Shown here piece after piece: positions 51,391-58,600 of a stretch of DNA of 64,000 bases. Under the pieces are notes generated by a model. The model did not search any database. It saw nothing but the letters and a program-made list of their open reading frames with translations, and was not told the DNA's origin. The stretch's first letter is position 1. Each line of letters opens with the position of its first letter. The translations under genes were made by a program, and so were the position numbers. Origin of the DNA: JANYGM01 sp043764015 (GTDB taxonomy: Bacteria > Bacteroidota > Bacteroidia > Cytophagales > Thermonemataceae); contig JAYUKY010000114.1 of assembly GCA_043764015.1 (NCBI GenBank), forward strand, positions 29,782 to 93,781. Direction: 5' to 3'.

Positions 51391-52440
51391 TTAGAAATTC
51401 CCCTCTAAAATCTGTCTAAAACAGCTTTTTACAAGTTTTGAGGCTTCATTATTCATTTGTTTTTTAATTTTCTTTTGTTCTTCTTTCTCCAAATCTTCAA
51501 AAGGTTTTAAGAAAGATTTACAAAAATCCTCATACGCATCAAGGCTCAAAAGCCCCATCATTTTGCCAAAATCCTTATTTTCTATCTTGCCAATCTTAGA
51601 AATGACGTTTTTTAGTCTATTTTCTGTGATAAGGCTCATAAGTTCGTCAAAAAGAACTTTTCCATTTTCAGAAAGTTGGATTTCTGGCTTTGATGTATTT
51701 TCAGACGTTTTTTTCTTCTTTTCACTCCATTTTTCATTTTTGTTTTTCAAGATAACTCTGCTACCATTTGGCAAATATATTGCCTCCACAGGCTTAATAA
51801 CCACGCCTTCACAAATATTTTGCATATTTTGGTCGTCTATATCTGGCAAATCTAACCAAAAAGGAATAGTTGTCAAAAATTCATTTGGATATTTCAAAGC
51901 GTCCTCAAAAGAACCTTTAAACAAGGTTTTAGCATAGAAAAAGCTATTTTTTGCAAAAAGTTCGTTGCACCTATCCACGCTCAAAAAGCTACCATCAACA
52001 GAAATATCATACACATAAAAATCAATATCAGGGTTATAAAACACTCCAGCCTGAATTTTTTGGACATTGTGCACTTTTTTTACCTCTTTATGTGGGTATG
52101 AACCACCAAAAAGTTCTCCAAAAACAGCCAAAACAGTATCATCAGTTTCATTTTCTTTTTGCTTTATGTCATTGGTATTGAGCATCTTGTAGAGCGTTTC
52201 AATATTATTTTTGTATTTTTCTAGCACTTTCCCTGCACCATAAAAATCTTCATTATCTTCCAAAAAGCCACTTCTTTTAGCCATTTTGAAAGTTTTTCCG
52301 TTGTACCAAATAGAAAAGTTTGCACCGTGTACTTTTTCTTGTACCACAAACTCGCCCAAATGATTCCCAGAAGTGATAATCCTATCCAATTCATCTTTCA
52401 AATAGGTATTTTCCAAACTGTTGTATTTTCTGAATTCCAT
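51391..52440 (-). CDS. T4 Rnl2-like RNA ligase
   Basis: A 349-residue ATP-dependent RNA ligase, full length by comparison with phage T4 Rnl2. Motif I with the AMP-accepting Lys36 is E-K-V-H-G-A-N-F; motif III is V-F-G-E-L-F-G-G ... D-F-Y-V-Y-D-I; motif IV is C-E-G-V-V-I-K-P; motif V is V-I-L-K-N-K-N-E-K-W. The C-terminal module (about 255-349) contains R-L-K-N-V-I-S-K-I-G and K-D-F-G-K-M-M-G-L, the helical domain of Rnl2 that positions nicked double-stranded RNA. The expected reaction is sealing 3'-OH/5'-phosphate nicks in duplex RNA. It could serve RNA repair after toxin cleavage. Substrate in vivo is unknown. Confidence 0.93.
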   Translation of the reverse strand: MEFRKYNSLENTYLKDELDRIITSGNHLGEFVVQEKVHGANFSIWYNGKTFKMAKRSGFLEDNEDFYGAGKVLEKYKNNIETLYKMLNTNDIKQKENETDDTVLAVFGELFGGSYPHKEVKKVHNVQKIQAGVFYNPDIDFYVYDISVDGSFLSVDRCNELFAKNSFFYAKTLFKGSFEDALKYPNEFLTTIPFWLDLPDIDDQNMQNICEGVVIKPVEAIYLPNGSRVILKNKNEKWSEKKKKTSENTSKPEIQLSENGKVLFDELMSLITENRLKNVISKIGKIENKDFGKMMGLLSLDAYEDFCKSFLKPFEDLEKEEQKKIKKQMNNEASKLVKSCFRQILEGNF

Positions 52441-52473
52441 TTATTTTATTATTTTTGATTTAAGATTTGTTTC

Positions 52474-52511
52474 AGATACACAGATGAAACACGTATTTTA
52501 TCTGTGTATCT
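52474..52511. repeat. AGATACACAGAT palindrome
   Basis: Perfect 12-bp arms with a 14-base loop, followed by TGTGGCAA. It lies in the 84-base gap between the ligase start and the 172-aa gene and may attenuate transcription. Confidence 0.6.
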
Positions 52512-52524
52512 GTGGCAACTAAAT

Positions 52525-53043
52525 TTATTCTGAAATTTGTATTTTTTCAAGAACACTATTAAAGAAGTTAGCTACTTTTTGGATATTATTTTTCATCAAA
52601 ATAACATCAACTTCAATATTTTCTGTGTTTTCGCCACATTCAGCATAAAGAAGTAATTTATCAATAGTAGCAAATTCTGTAATAACATTTCTCATCAGCT
52701 CAAAACCTAAGTTTTGAGTGCCAAGAACCAAATTATCATTTGCTTTTTCGTAGATTTCTACAAAAGTTTTTAGCAAAATTTCTAGTCTGTGGTAGGCAGG
52801 CGTTTCATCTCTGTTGTAAAACGCAATGTTCATAAAACGGATAGTTTCTTTGAGTTTGTACTCCAAAAACTGCCTGTAAAGATGCACAACAGAACTTATA
52901 AGCATTTCATTTGTTTCAGTATTTTTCATCAAAACCGTTACAAGACGGTCTGCACCAAGTTTGTAGGCATCTGCACCCAAATCAAAAATATTGCCTGTAT
53001 GCGGGCTAATATTCATTGTGAAAAGATTTTTTTCTAGTGTCAT
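52525..53043 (-). CDS. All-helical protein of unknown function next to RNA ligase
   Basis: A 172-residue soluble protein, apparently all alpha-helical. Residues 45-72 hold L-I-S-S-V-V-H-L-Y-R-Q-F-L-E-Y-K-L-K-E, a pattern (H-x-x-R-Q-x-x-E-x-x-L-K) often seen in HEPN-like and related helical bundles; a second long helix pair follows (80-110 and 118-135). I cannot assign it to a family with confidence. Being the first gene of the same-strand group 172-aa protein, RNA ligase, PARG, it could be a substrate-recognition or toxin-like component, but nothing in the sequence proves that. Confidence 0.6.
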   Translation of the reverse strand: MTLEKNLFTMNISPHTGNIFDLGADAYKLGADRLVTVLMKNTETNEMLISSVVHLYRQFLEYKLKETIRFMNIAFYNRDETPAYHRLEILLKTFVEIYEKANDNLVLGTQNLGFELMRNVITEFATIDKLLLYAECGENTENIEVDVILMKNNIQKVANFFNSVLEKIQISE

Positions 53044-53212
53044 AATTGTATTATTTAAAGATAGTGTTTTGTTTAAAAAACCTAATTCCTCTAGCCTTTT
53101 CTCTGCTAGAAAAGGCAGCCATTTTAGCGTTCTGCTTTGGGCGTTTAGTGAGGTGAAAAGGTTTGTTTTTTTGTAATTTGCTAATCTTACACAAGCCTAT
53201 TGTTCAGACGTT

Positions 53213-53305
53213 GCTTGCAACGTCTGAACGCAAGAAATGATATTTAGCATCAATTTAATGATGATACGTCTGTTTATTGTCGCTTAGACGTTGCAAGCAA
53301 CGTCT
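53213..53305. repeat. Element with AGACGTTGCTTGCAACGTCT hairpins
   Basis: Two palindromic ends: TTCAGACGTTGCTTGCAACG... at 53213-53238 and AGACGTTGCAAGCAACGTCT at 53286-53305, facing each other 47 bases apart. The core TAGACGTTGC/GCAACGTCTCTA is a word common between genes of Bacteroidota and cyanobacteria. No gene. Confidence 0.65.
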
Positions 53306-53816
53306 CTACAACGAATACAACAAATAAAATAATTAGAGGAGATATTTTTTAAGAGAATTTCCCTTAAAATAAAACTTAAAATCTATAAATATTTGCCCAT
53401 TTTGAGGCACACAGCATTAGTTTGCCTAAGCAGTTGCTTATATCTCTTTTCTCCATTATTTCTACTCCAATGCGCTGATACCCAAACGGTATTTTAGCGT
53501 TTGAAAGTAGATTTTTGGAGTAAGAAGCCAAACTATGTGTGTGTAAGGACAACATTATGATAAAATTTATATGAAATTGGTTTTAGTATGTAGCGAATTG
53601 ATTGTGAATACTTTGTATTCATTCACAATTCACAATTTAAAATTCACAATTAAAAACTACTTTTTATTTGTTATTCTCTTTTTATGCGAGATAGCATAAA
53701 AAAGTAACCAAATATTTGAAAATATTTTGAAAATAAATACAAAATCTCTCAAAATATTGTATTTTTGCTTAAACTGATGTAAGAAACTGATGTAAGAAAA
53801 ATGTAATTCTATCAAA
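53306..53816. other. Gap upstream of the mutase gene
   Basis: No gene. At 53463-53522 a nested, symmetric fold is possible: outer TACTCCAA/TTGGAGTA and inner CAAACG/CGTTTG with equal internal loops of 11-12 bases. At 53606-53661 lie GTGAAT and TTCACAAT words as a palindrome. A TATTTTTG box at 53760-53767 is a possible -7 element for the mutase gene. Confidence 0.45.
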
Positions 53817-54974
53817 ATGGCAACGCAACCCAAAGAAAATCAGAAAGATTTGTTAAAAGATTTATTAAAAGAATTTCCTGCAAGTTCTTATGAAGATTGG
53901 CTTGCCCAAATCAATAAAGACCTTAAAGGCAAAGATTATCAAACACTTATCTCTCACAATTATGATAATATCAGTATAAAACCAGCTTTTGCAGCACTTG
54001 ATATTGATAGAGATTTAGCTAAAAATATCAACCAAATATGTCTGCAAGATTATAAAGGAACACAAAATGTAGTTTCTAAAAAAGCAAATGAAGTGGGTTT
54101 TGTTGATGATATAGCAGATTTTTTGAAAGGAGATTTTAGTGAAGAAAGTGCGCATATTTCTGTTAATAATTTTCATAACGCAGGCGCAAATGCCACGCAA
54201 GAGATTGCTATGGCACTTTCTATGGCAACAGAATTTTTAGATAAAGGCATAAAAGATAAAGAATATACAACAGAAGAGTTAATAAAAAAAGTAGAGTTTT
54301 CTATTGCCGTTGGAACGGATTTTTATATGGAAATAGCCAAAATACGTGCTTTGCGCTATCTTTGGGCAAAAATTACGCTTTTATTTTCTCCTACACACGC
54401 AACTGTGTCTATGCCTACACGTGTGCAGATACACGCATATACAAGTCTTTTTAATAAAACTAAAAAAGATGCTTATAACAACGTCTTGCGTGCCACAATG
54501 GAGGCAATGGCGGCATTTGTGGGTGGTGCTGATGCGCTTTCTGTAAGTCCGCATAATCAGCATTTTGAGCAAGCAGACGAGTTTTCTGAAAGAATTGCCA
54601 GAAATATTGCTATTATTTTGGATAAAGAAAGTAATTTGTCAAAAGTAGCTGAAATAGCAGCTGGAGCATATTATTTGGAATATTTGACAGAACAACTTTG
54701 CCAAAAATCTTGGGATTTGTTCAAAGAAATAGAACAAAAAGGCGGTTTTATCAAGGCTTTTGAAAGTGGTTCTATTGTGAAAATAGTAACAGAAATTGCA
54801 CAAAAGAAAATCCAAGATTTTAGAGATAAAAAACTGGTGTTGGTAGGTGCTAATAAATATGAAAATAAGCAAGAAATACAAGAAAATCAACAATCTGAAG
54901 CGTTTAATATTGATTTTTCAGAGAATAAAATTCAACCATTTTTCTTAGAAAATACATTAGAAATTACGAATTAA
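53817..54974 (+). CDS. Methylmalonyl-CoA mutase small-subunit-like protein
   Basis: A 385-residue protein. It begins with the family's interaction segment (F-P-A-S-S-Y-E-D-W, D-L-K-G-K-D-Y-Q-T-L) and has the TIM-barrel pieces I-S-V-N-N-F-H-N-A-G-A-N-A-T-Q-E-I-A, V-E-F-S-I-A-V-G-T-D-F-Y, L-R-Y-L-W-A-K-I and the A-F-V-G-G-A-D-A-L-S-V motif with P-H-N near 240. No B12-binding domain is present, as expected for MutA, the non-catalytic partner of MutB in methylmalonyl/succinyl-CoA interconversion. MutB is not adjacent. It is shorter than many MutA proteins. The stop is TAA, followed by ACGAATTA repeat words. Confidence 0.85.
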   Translation: MATQPKENQKDLLKDLLKEFPASSYEDWLAQINKDLKGKDYQTLISHNYDNISIKPAFAALDIDRDLAKNINQICLQDYKGTQNVVSKKANEVGFVDDIADFLKGDFSEESAHISVNNFHNAGANATQEIAMALSMATEFLDKGIKDKEYTTEELIKKVEFSIAVGTDFYMEIAKIRALRYLWAKITLLFSPTHATVSMPTRVQIHAYTSLFNKTKKDAYNNVLRATMEAMAAFVGGADALSVSPHNQHFEQADEFSERIARNIAIILDKESNLSKVAEIAAGAYYLEYLTEQLCQKSWDLFKEIEQKGGFIKAFESGSIVKIVTEIAQKKIQDFRDKKLVLVGANKYENKQEIQENQQSEAFNIDFSENKIQPFFLENTLEITN

Positions 54975-55032
54975 AAATTACGAATTACGTTTTAGACCAC
55001 TACAAAAAATAAATATTAAACAATTAAAAAAT

Positions 55033-55473
55033 ATGCACAGACCAGAAGCGGCTCTTGTAGAAGCATATACTATTTCTTACGACAAAATCATTGATGCAGT
55101 TTGCGTGGCGTGGCGTGGTGCTATTAGTAGCCAAAAATACAGAGAAGGTTGCAAAGAACTTTTAGCACTTGCACACGAAAAAAATGCTAAAAGGTGGATT
55201 TTTGATGCTACTTTGGTAGAATTTATTGGTGTAGATGACGAAAAATGGGCAAAAAAAATGTGGCTGACAGAAATGACCGCAACACTTGTACATAATCATA
55301 CTATTGCCTACGTACTTTCCAAAAACTCGTTTAGTAGGGCGGCAGTCAATACTATTAACCAATTTTTGATGAAAAAACAACAAGAAACCATAGAAATTAC
55401 TGAAAGATACTTTAATACGCTTTTGGAAGCTAGGGCGTGGCTTTTTGAAAATTTAGAAATTGATTTGGACTAA
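55033..55473 (+). CDS. STAS/SpoIIAA-like protein
   Basis: A 146-residue soluble protein with the alternating beta/alpha order of SpoIIAA-like proteins found in Bacteroidota: I-I-D-A-V-C-V-A-W-R-G, K-Y-R-E-G-C-K-E-L-L-A-L-A, K-R-W-I-F-D-A-T-L, and a C-terminal helix pair with E-A-R-A-W-L-F-E-N-L. The D-A-T-L loop is where other STAS proteins have a phosphorylatable Ser/Thr. It may be a signalling switch. It is separate from the SpoIIE-type phosphatase gene by 33 kb. Confidence in the family is moderate. Confidence 0.65.
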   Translation: MHRPEAALVEAYTISYDKIIDAVCVAWRGAISSQKYREGCKELLALAHEKNAKRWIFDATLVEFIGVDDEKWAKKMWLTEMTATLVHNHTIAYVLSKNSFSRAAVNTINQFLMKKQQETIEITERYFNTLLEARAWLFENLEIDLD

Positions 55474-55475
55474 AT

Positions 55476-55523
55476 AATTGTGAATTGTGAATTGTGAATT
55501 GTGAATTGTGAATTGTGAATTTT
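55476..55523. repeat. GTGAATT tandem repeat, six units
   Basis: Six perfect 7-base units AATTGTG in a row, the cleanest tandem run in the window, 2 bases after a stop codon. Confidence 0.9.
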
Positions 55524-55562
55524 TGCTACCACATTATTTAGAATTTATGAATGATTCAAAAA

Positions 55563-55600
55563 AGTCCCCCTACTTCCTAAGGAAGGGTTAGGGGTAGTTA
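55563..55600. repeat. AAGGAAGGGTTAGGGGTAGTT repeat
   Basis: CCCCCTACTTCCTAAGGAAG followed by GGTTAGGGGTAGTTA. A diverged copy of the family at 51355 and 9904. Confidence 0.7.
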
Positions 55601-55821
55601 AATTTGACAAAAAAAAGCCCCCAAAATGGAGGATTTTTTAATATGAGCTTTCGCTCGTGCTTAATAAAAAAATAACAACTAAACCCAATTATTCACTTTA
55701 CGAATTTCATAAAGTCTAACGGTTATTGTTAGATTCTATTGCAAAGATAATACCATTTTTTCTAAAATGCAACAATATTGCAATAATATTGCACAAAAAT
55801 ATTTGTAAAAAATAAAAATAA
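55601..55821. promoter_or_regulatory. Upstream region of the ABC transporter gene
   Basis: At 55768-55796, TGCAACAATATTGCAATAATATTGCA (two overlapping copies of a CAATATTGC-type word; given as words, not as one motif) forms a candidate operator just before the start. Further upstream only AT-rich sequence is seen. Confidence 0.35.
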
Positions 55822-56727
55822 ATGACTAATATATTAGAAATCAAACAGTTATCAAAAAATTATGGTAATCTCAAAGCCGTAAAATCTCTTGATTTGGAAA
55901 TTCCGCAAGGGGCAGTTTATGGGCTTTTAGGTCCTAATGGAAGCGGAAAAACAACCACTTTGGGAATGATTTTGGAGGTTACAAACCCTTCTAGTGGCAC
56001 ATTTAGCTGGTTTGGAGAGGAAAATTCTAACAAAAACAGGCAAAAATTAGGGGCAATCTTAGAAAATCCTATTTTTTATCCTTATCTTTCTGCACAGCAA
56101 AACCTGAAAATTACGGCACAAATAAAAAAAGTGCCTTACGAGCGTATAGAAGAAGTTTTGAAAATGGTAAATCTTTTTGAACGCAAAAATGATGCGTTCA
56201 GAACTTTCTCTTTGGGTATGAAACAACGCCTTGCAATAGCATCTGCGCTACTTTCTGACCCACAAGTGCTCATTCTTGATGAGCCAACCAACGGATTAGA
56301 CCCACAAGGAATAGCAGAAATACGCCACATCATTGTAGAAATAGCCAAACAAAACAAAACTATTGTGCTTGCAAGCCATTTATTGGACGAAGTTGAGAAG
56401 GTTTGTACACACGTTTGCGTGATGCAAAAAGGTGAAAAACTGTATTCTGGAACTGTAGGTGAGCTTTTGCAAAGTGAAGAAGCATTTGAAATTATTTTTG
56501 AGAATAATATCCCAACAAATGAAGTAAAAATGCTTTTAGATACTTGCACTTTAATTAAAAGTTATTTATTTGATAATCAGCATAATAGTTATTCTCTACA
56601 TCTCAAAGAAAACTATACAAGTGCCAATATTAACAAATATTTTGCAGAAAAAAATATTTATTTGTCGCAAATAACTAGCAGAAAGAAAAGCCTAGAAACA
56701 CAGTTTTTAGAGCTTTTGAAGAAGTAA
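55822..56727 (+). CDS. ABC transporter ATP-binding protein
   Basis: A 301-residue ATPase. Walker A G-P-N-G-S-G-K-T-T is at about 37-45, the signature F-S-L-G-M-K-Q-R-L near 132, Walker B V-L-I-L-D-E-P-T-N-G-L-D and H-L-L-D-E-V. The C-terminal extension (about 220-301) resembles ABC-2 type exporters such as the bacitracin/GldA-like group. It would power efflux or lipid/polysaccharide export when paired with a membrane subunit, but no permease gene is next to it. A CAATATTGC-rich region precedes it and may be its operator. Confidence 0.88.
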   Translation: MTNILEIKQLSKNYGNLKAVKSLDLEIPQGAVYGLLGPNGSGKTTTLGMILEVTNPSSGTFSWFGEENSNKNRQKLGAILENPIFYPYLSAQQNLKITAQIKKVPYERIEEVLKMVNLFERKNDAFRTFSLGMKQRLAIASALLSDPQVLILDEPTNGLDPQGIAEIRHIIVEIAKQNKTIVLASHLLDEVEKVCTHVCVMQKGEKLYSGTVGELLQSEEAFEIIFENNIPTNEVKMLLDTCTLIKSYLFDNQHNSYSLHLKENYTSANINKYFAEKNIYLSQITSRKKSLETQFLELLKK

Positions 56728-56731
56728 ATGT

Positions 56732-56770
56732 AAAAATCCCTTTCTAAACTATTTAGAAAGGGATTTTTTG
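56732..56770. terminator. Bidirectional terminator after the ABC ATPase gene
   Basis: AAAAATCCCTTTCTAAA, loop, TTTAGAAAGGGATTTTTT. It also ends the minus-strand HEPN pseudogene. Confidence 0.9.
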
Positions 56771-56773
56771 TGA

Positions 56774-57181
56774 TTATGTTACTTCAAGTCCTTGATTTTT
56801 TAGGTATTTTTTGAAATTGTCTAAATGTTTAAGACAATATTCATAATCATTTTTCATAAGAAGTTCAAAGGTTTCAAAATCTGTGTTTATGCCATCATAT
56901 CTTGCTGTTCTTGAATATTGAAGAAGGCTTTTATATTCACTCCAAGCACCTCTACTTATACGCATAAGTAGCTGATATTTGTCAGGATTGACATTTAATT
57001 CAATCTCGTGATGCGTTTGCCCTATATCAATACCTTTTTTTGTGGCTAGTGCTTTTAGATAATGTAGTGCTATGTAAAAAAGAGAGGGGATTTTTCAATC
57101 ATAGAATTTATCAGAAAAATGCTCACTTATAGAATGATGAAAGTCTTCATTATGAGCGGCTTGTGTCAAAAATCTACTCAT
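56774..57181 (-). pseudogene. HEPN-domain protein gene broken by an in-frame TGA
   Basis: Read from the ATG at 57181, the frame gives MSRFLTQAAHNEDF ... DKFYD, then TGA (57095-57097), then KIPSLFYIALHYLKALA ... to the stop at 56774, 135 codons in all. F-Y-D-stop-K-I-P-S-L-F-Y-I-A-L-H-Y-L-K-A-L is the first HEPN helix, where a tryptophan (TGG) is expected instead of TGA, so one base change broke it. Other genes here stop with TGA, so recoding is unlikely. The ATG overlaps the TAG of the upstream gene by 8 bases (ATGAGTAG), showing they were co-translated. HEPN proteins are often RNases or their partners in toxin systems. Confidence 0.75.
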
Positions 57182-57680
57182 TTTCATTCAAATTTAATTC
57201 TTCATTAAACTTAATTTTATCTACTAATTTTGAAGGAATAAATTGAAAATAAACATTATGTTTTTGAGAAATATTAGCAACATCTATCTTATTTAAAAAA
57301 TCAAAAAATACGCTTCTGTTATGAGTATTATCCTCTTTTAAGACAATAGAATAATGAAGGTCATTAAGGTTTTCTCTTGTTTTAAACGCTTTTTCAATAA
57401 CTGTGTTATTTTTTTTCAGATAGCCTCGTATCATTTTATCAAGGATAAAATCCACTTGTGTATCAATTTTGTTGGAGAATTGGAAAATCTCGCTAATAGG
57501 ATTTTCAATTGTTTTTTCTAATTTTTTGGAAAGAGTCGTTTTTTGCCCTATTTTTAGAAGTTCGTAGCTTGCCTCCACTTCGTCTTTAAACTCTTCTAAA
57601 TTTGTCTGCAACAAATATAGAATAGCTTTCAACTGACCAAGCTTATTATCATTTTTTGTATCTAAAACTGTGCTGTTCAT
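57174..57680 (-). CDS. Helical partner protein upstream of the HEPN pseudogene
   Basis: A 168-residue soluble protein, mostly alpha-helical in the first 110 residues (L-G-Q-L-K-A-I-L-Y-L-L-Q-T-N-L-E-E-F, E-V-E-A-S-Y-E-L-L, K-M-I-R-G-Y-L-K-K), with a mixed end (L-N-D-L-H-Y-S-I-V-L-K-E-D). It overlaps the HEPN pseudogene start by 8 bases, so both were one operon; a two-gene HEPN cassette of this form suggests a toxin-antitoxin or regulatory pair. It lacks the GSxR...D-x-D motif of MNT nucleotidyltransferases. I do not recognise its family. Confidence 0.6.
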   Translation of the reverse strand: MNSTVLDTKNDNKLGQLKAILYLLQTNLEEFKDEVEASYELLKIGQKTTLSKKLEKTIENPISEIFQFSNKIDTQVDFILDKMIRGYLKKNNTVIEKAFKTRENLNDLHYSIVLKEDNTHNRSVFFDFLNKIDVANISQKHNVYFQFIPSKLVDKIKFNEELNLNENE

Positions 57681-57749
57681 AAGTTTTTAAATTAACGCCA
57701 CCGCAAATTTAACAAAAATATTCCTGTTTTTCAAAGAAAATTTAATCAT

Positions 57750-58112
57750 TTAGCTTTTGAAGAAATAAAATTGGAAGTATCCTTTTGAGCCGTCAGCCGT
57801 AAAGCCCTCCATAAGCACACGTCCGCCTGTTTTCATTAGGTCTTCAAATTTCTTGGCAGTTTGTTCTGCGGTACTCATTTCTTCATCATTTATTTTGATG
57901 ATAGTAAAACCTTCTTGTATGTAGGTTTCTCTAAAAAATATGCCTCCACGTTTCACTTTTAGTCTGTCTTTATCAATTTTAGAAAGTGCCTCAAATTCAA
58001 TACCCAATTTATCCACAGCAGCCACTTCTTTCTTCACAACTTCCGTATTTCCTTCTCTATTGATAAGTTCCACCAATTTTTCTTACGCAATATTATTTCG
58101 TTTGAAAGTGAT
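57750..58112 (-). pseudogene. Broken second copy of the htrA 3' end
   Basis: The 3' part of an htrA gene, matching the C-terminal ~120 residues of the intact HtrA at 30167-31651 almost exactly (L-V-E-L-I-N-R-E-G-N-T-E-V-V-K-K-E, F-R-E-T-Y-I-Q-E-G-F-T-I). Differences: a TAA (58083-58085) in place of a CAA codon; loss of 27 bases (K-N-G-V-R-I-S-K-V) between two GTGAA words; a small C-terminal extension F-K-S. No protease domain is present. Without a start region it is a remnant. Upstream it joins directly to a methyltransferase remnant. Confidence 0.85.
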
Positions 58113-58359
58113 AGCCAAAACGGCATATTTTTCATATTCTGGCTGATATTTTTGGTGTATTTTTGTGCTACGTTTAGTTTTCTTTCTAATATTTTATCAA
58201 AAAGTTACTTGTACCGCAAGCAGACTCTAAAAAGCAGGCATCAATTCTTTCTGTTTCTGCTTTAACAAGGTCAAACATAGCACTTCCTTCTCTTTCTGCG
58301 GTAAAAACTTCTCTGAGGCTGGTTACTCTTTCCTTTGATTTAACTTGATTTTCTTACAT
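58113..58359 (-). pseudogene. N6-adenine DNA methyltransferase remnant
   Basis: Read from 58359 the frame has ATG then TAA, then E-N-Q-V-K-S-K-E-R-V-T-S-L-R-E-V-F-T-A-E-R-E, D-L-V-K-A-E-T-E-R-I-D-A-C-F-L-E-S-A-C-G-T-S-N-F-L, with a stop soon after; the match continues in another frame as D-K-I-L-E-R-K-L-N-V and in a third as Y-E-K-Y-A-V-L-A-I. The A-C-G-T-G-N-F-L type motif is motif I (SAM binding) of N6-adenine methyltransferases, here with G-T-S instead of G-T-G. At least two frameshifts and a nonsense codon make it dead. It joins the htrA remnant at A-V-L-A-I/T-F-K. Confidence 0.7.
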
Positions 58360-58447
58360 GTTTTGTGTTTATAAGCACGAAAACAAAAAAAATATCTAAT
58401 GTTCATTAAAAAAGAATTTTTTTAGGATTTTCAGGTTTAACCAACAT

Positions 58448-58482
58448 AAAAGCCTTTCCAAACTTTGGAAAAGCTTTTTTTA
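58448..58482. terminator. AAAAGCCTTTCC hairpin
   Basis: AAAAGCCTTTCCAAA, GGAAAAGCTTTTTTT. It shields the following gene from upstream transcription. Confidence 0.7.
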
Positions 58483-58519
58483 TAGTTTTGAATGCAGTAT
58501 TTTGAAGTAAAAAATTACT

Positions 58520-58551
58520 TTTGTCTAAATAAAAATATATTCGTATCTTTG
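58520..58551 (+). promoter_or_regulatory. Promoter of the SPT-like gene
   Basis: TTTG (58520-58523), 20 bases, TATCTTTG (58544-58551). This is the best fit to the Bacteroidota consensus in the window, 50 bases before the start codon. Confidence 0.8.
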
Positions 58552-58600
58552 CAAAAAAATATACATTCATCAAGAAATAAGCATAAAAGATAATAAGAAT

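Noticed and set aside
53760..53767. Full promoter for the mutase gene
   Set aside because: Only the -7 box fits; the nearest TTTG is about 30 bases away, beyond the usual spacing.
57095..57097. TGA read as tryptophan
   Set aside because: TGA ends other genes in the window (DPP-IV, nhaD), and no recoding signal is visible.
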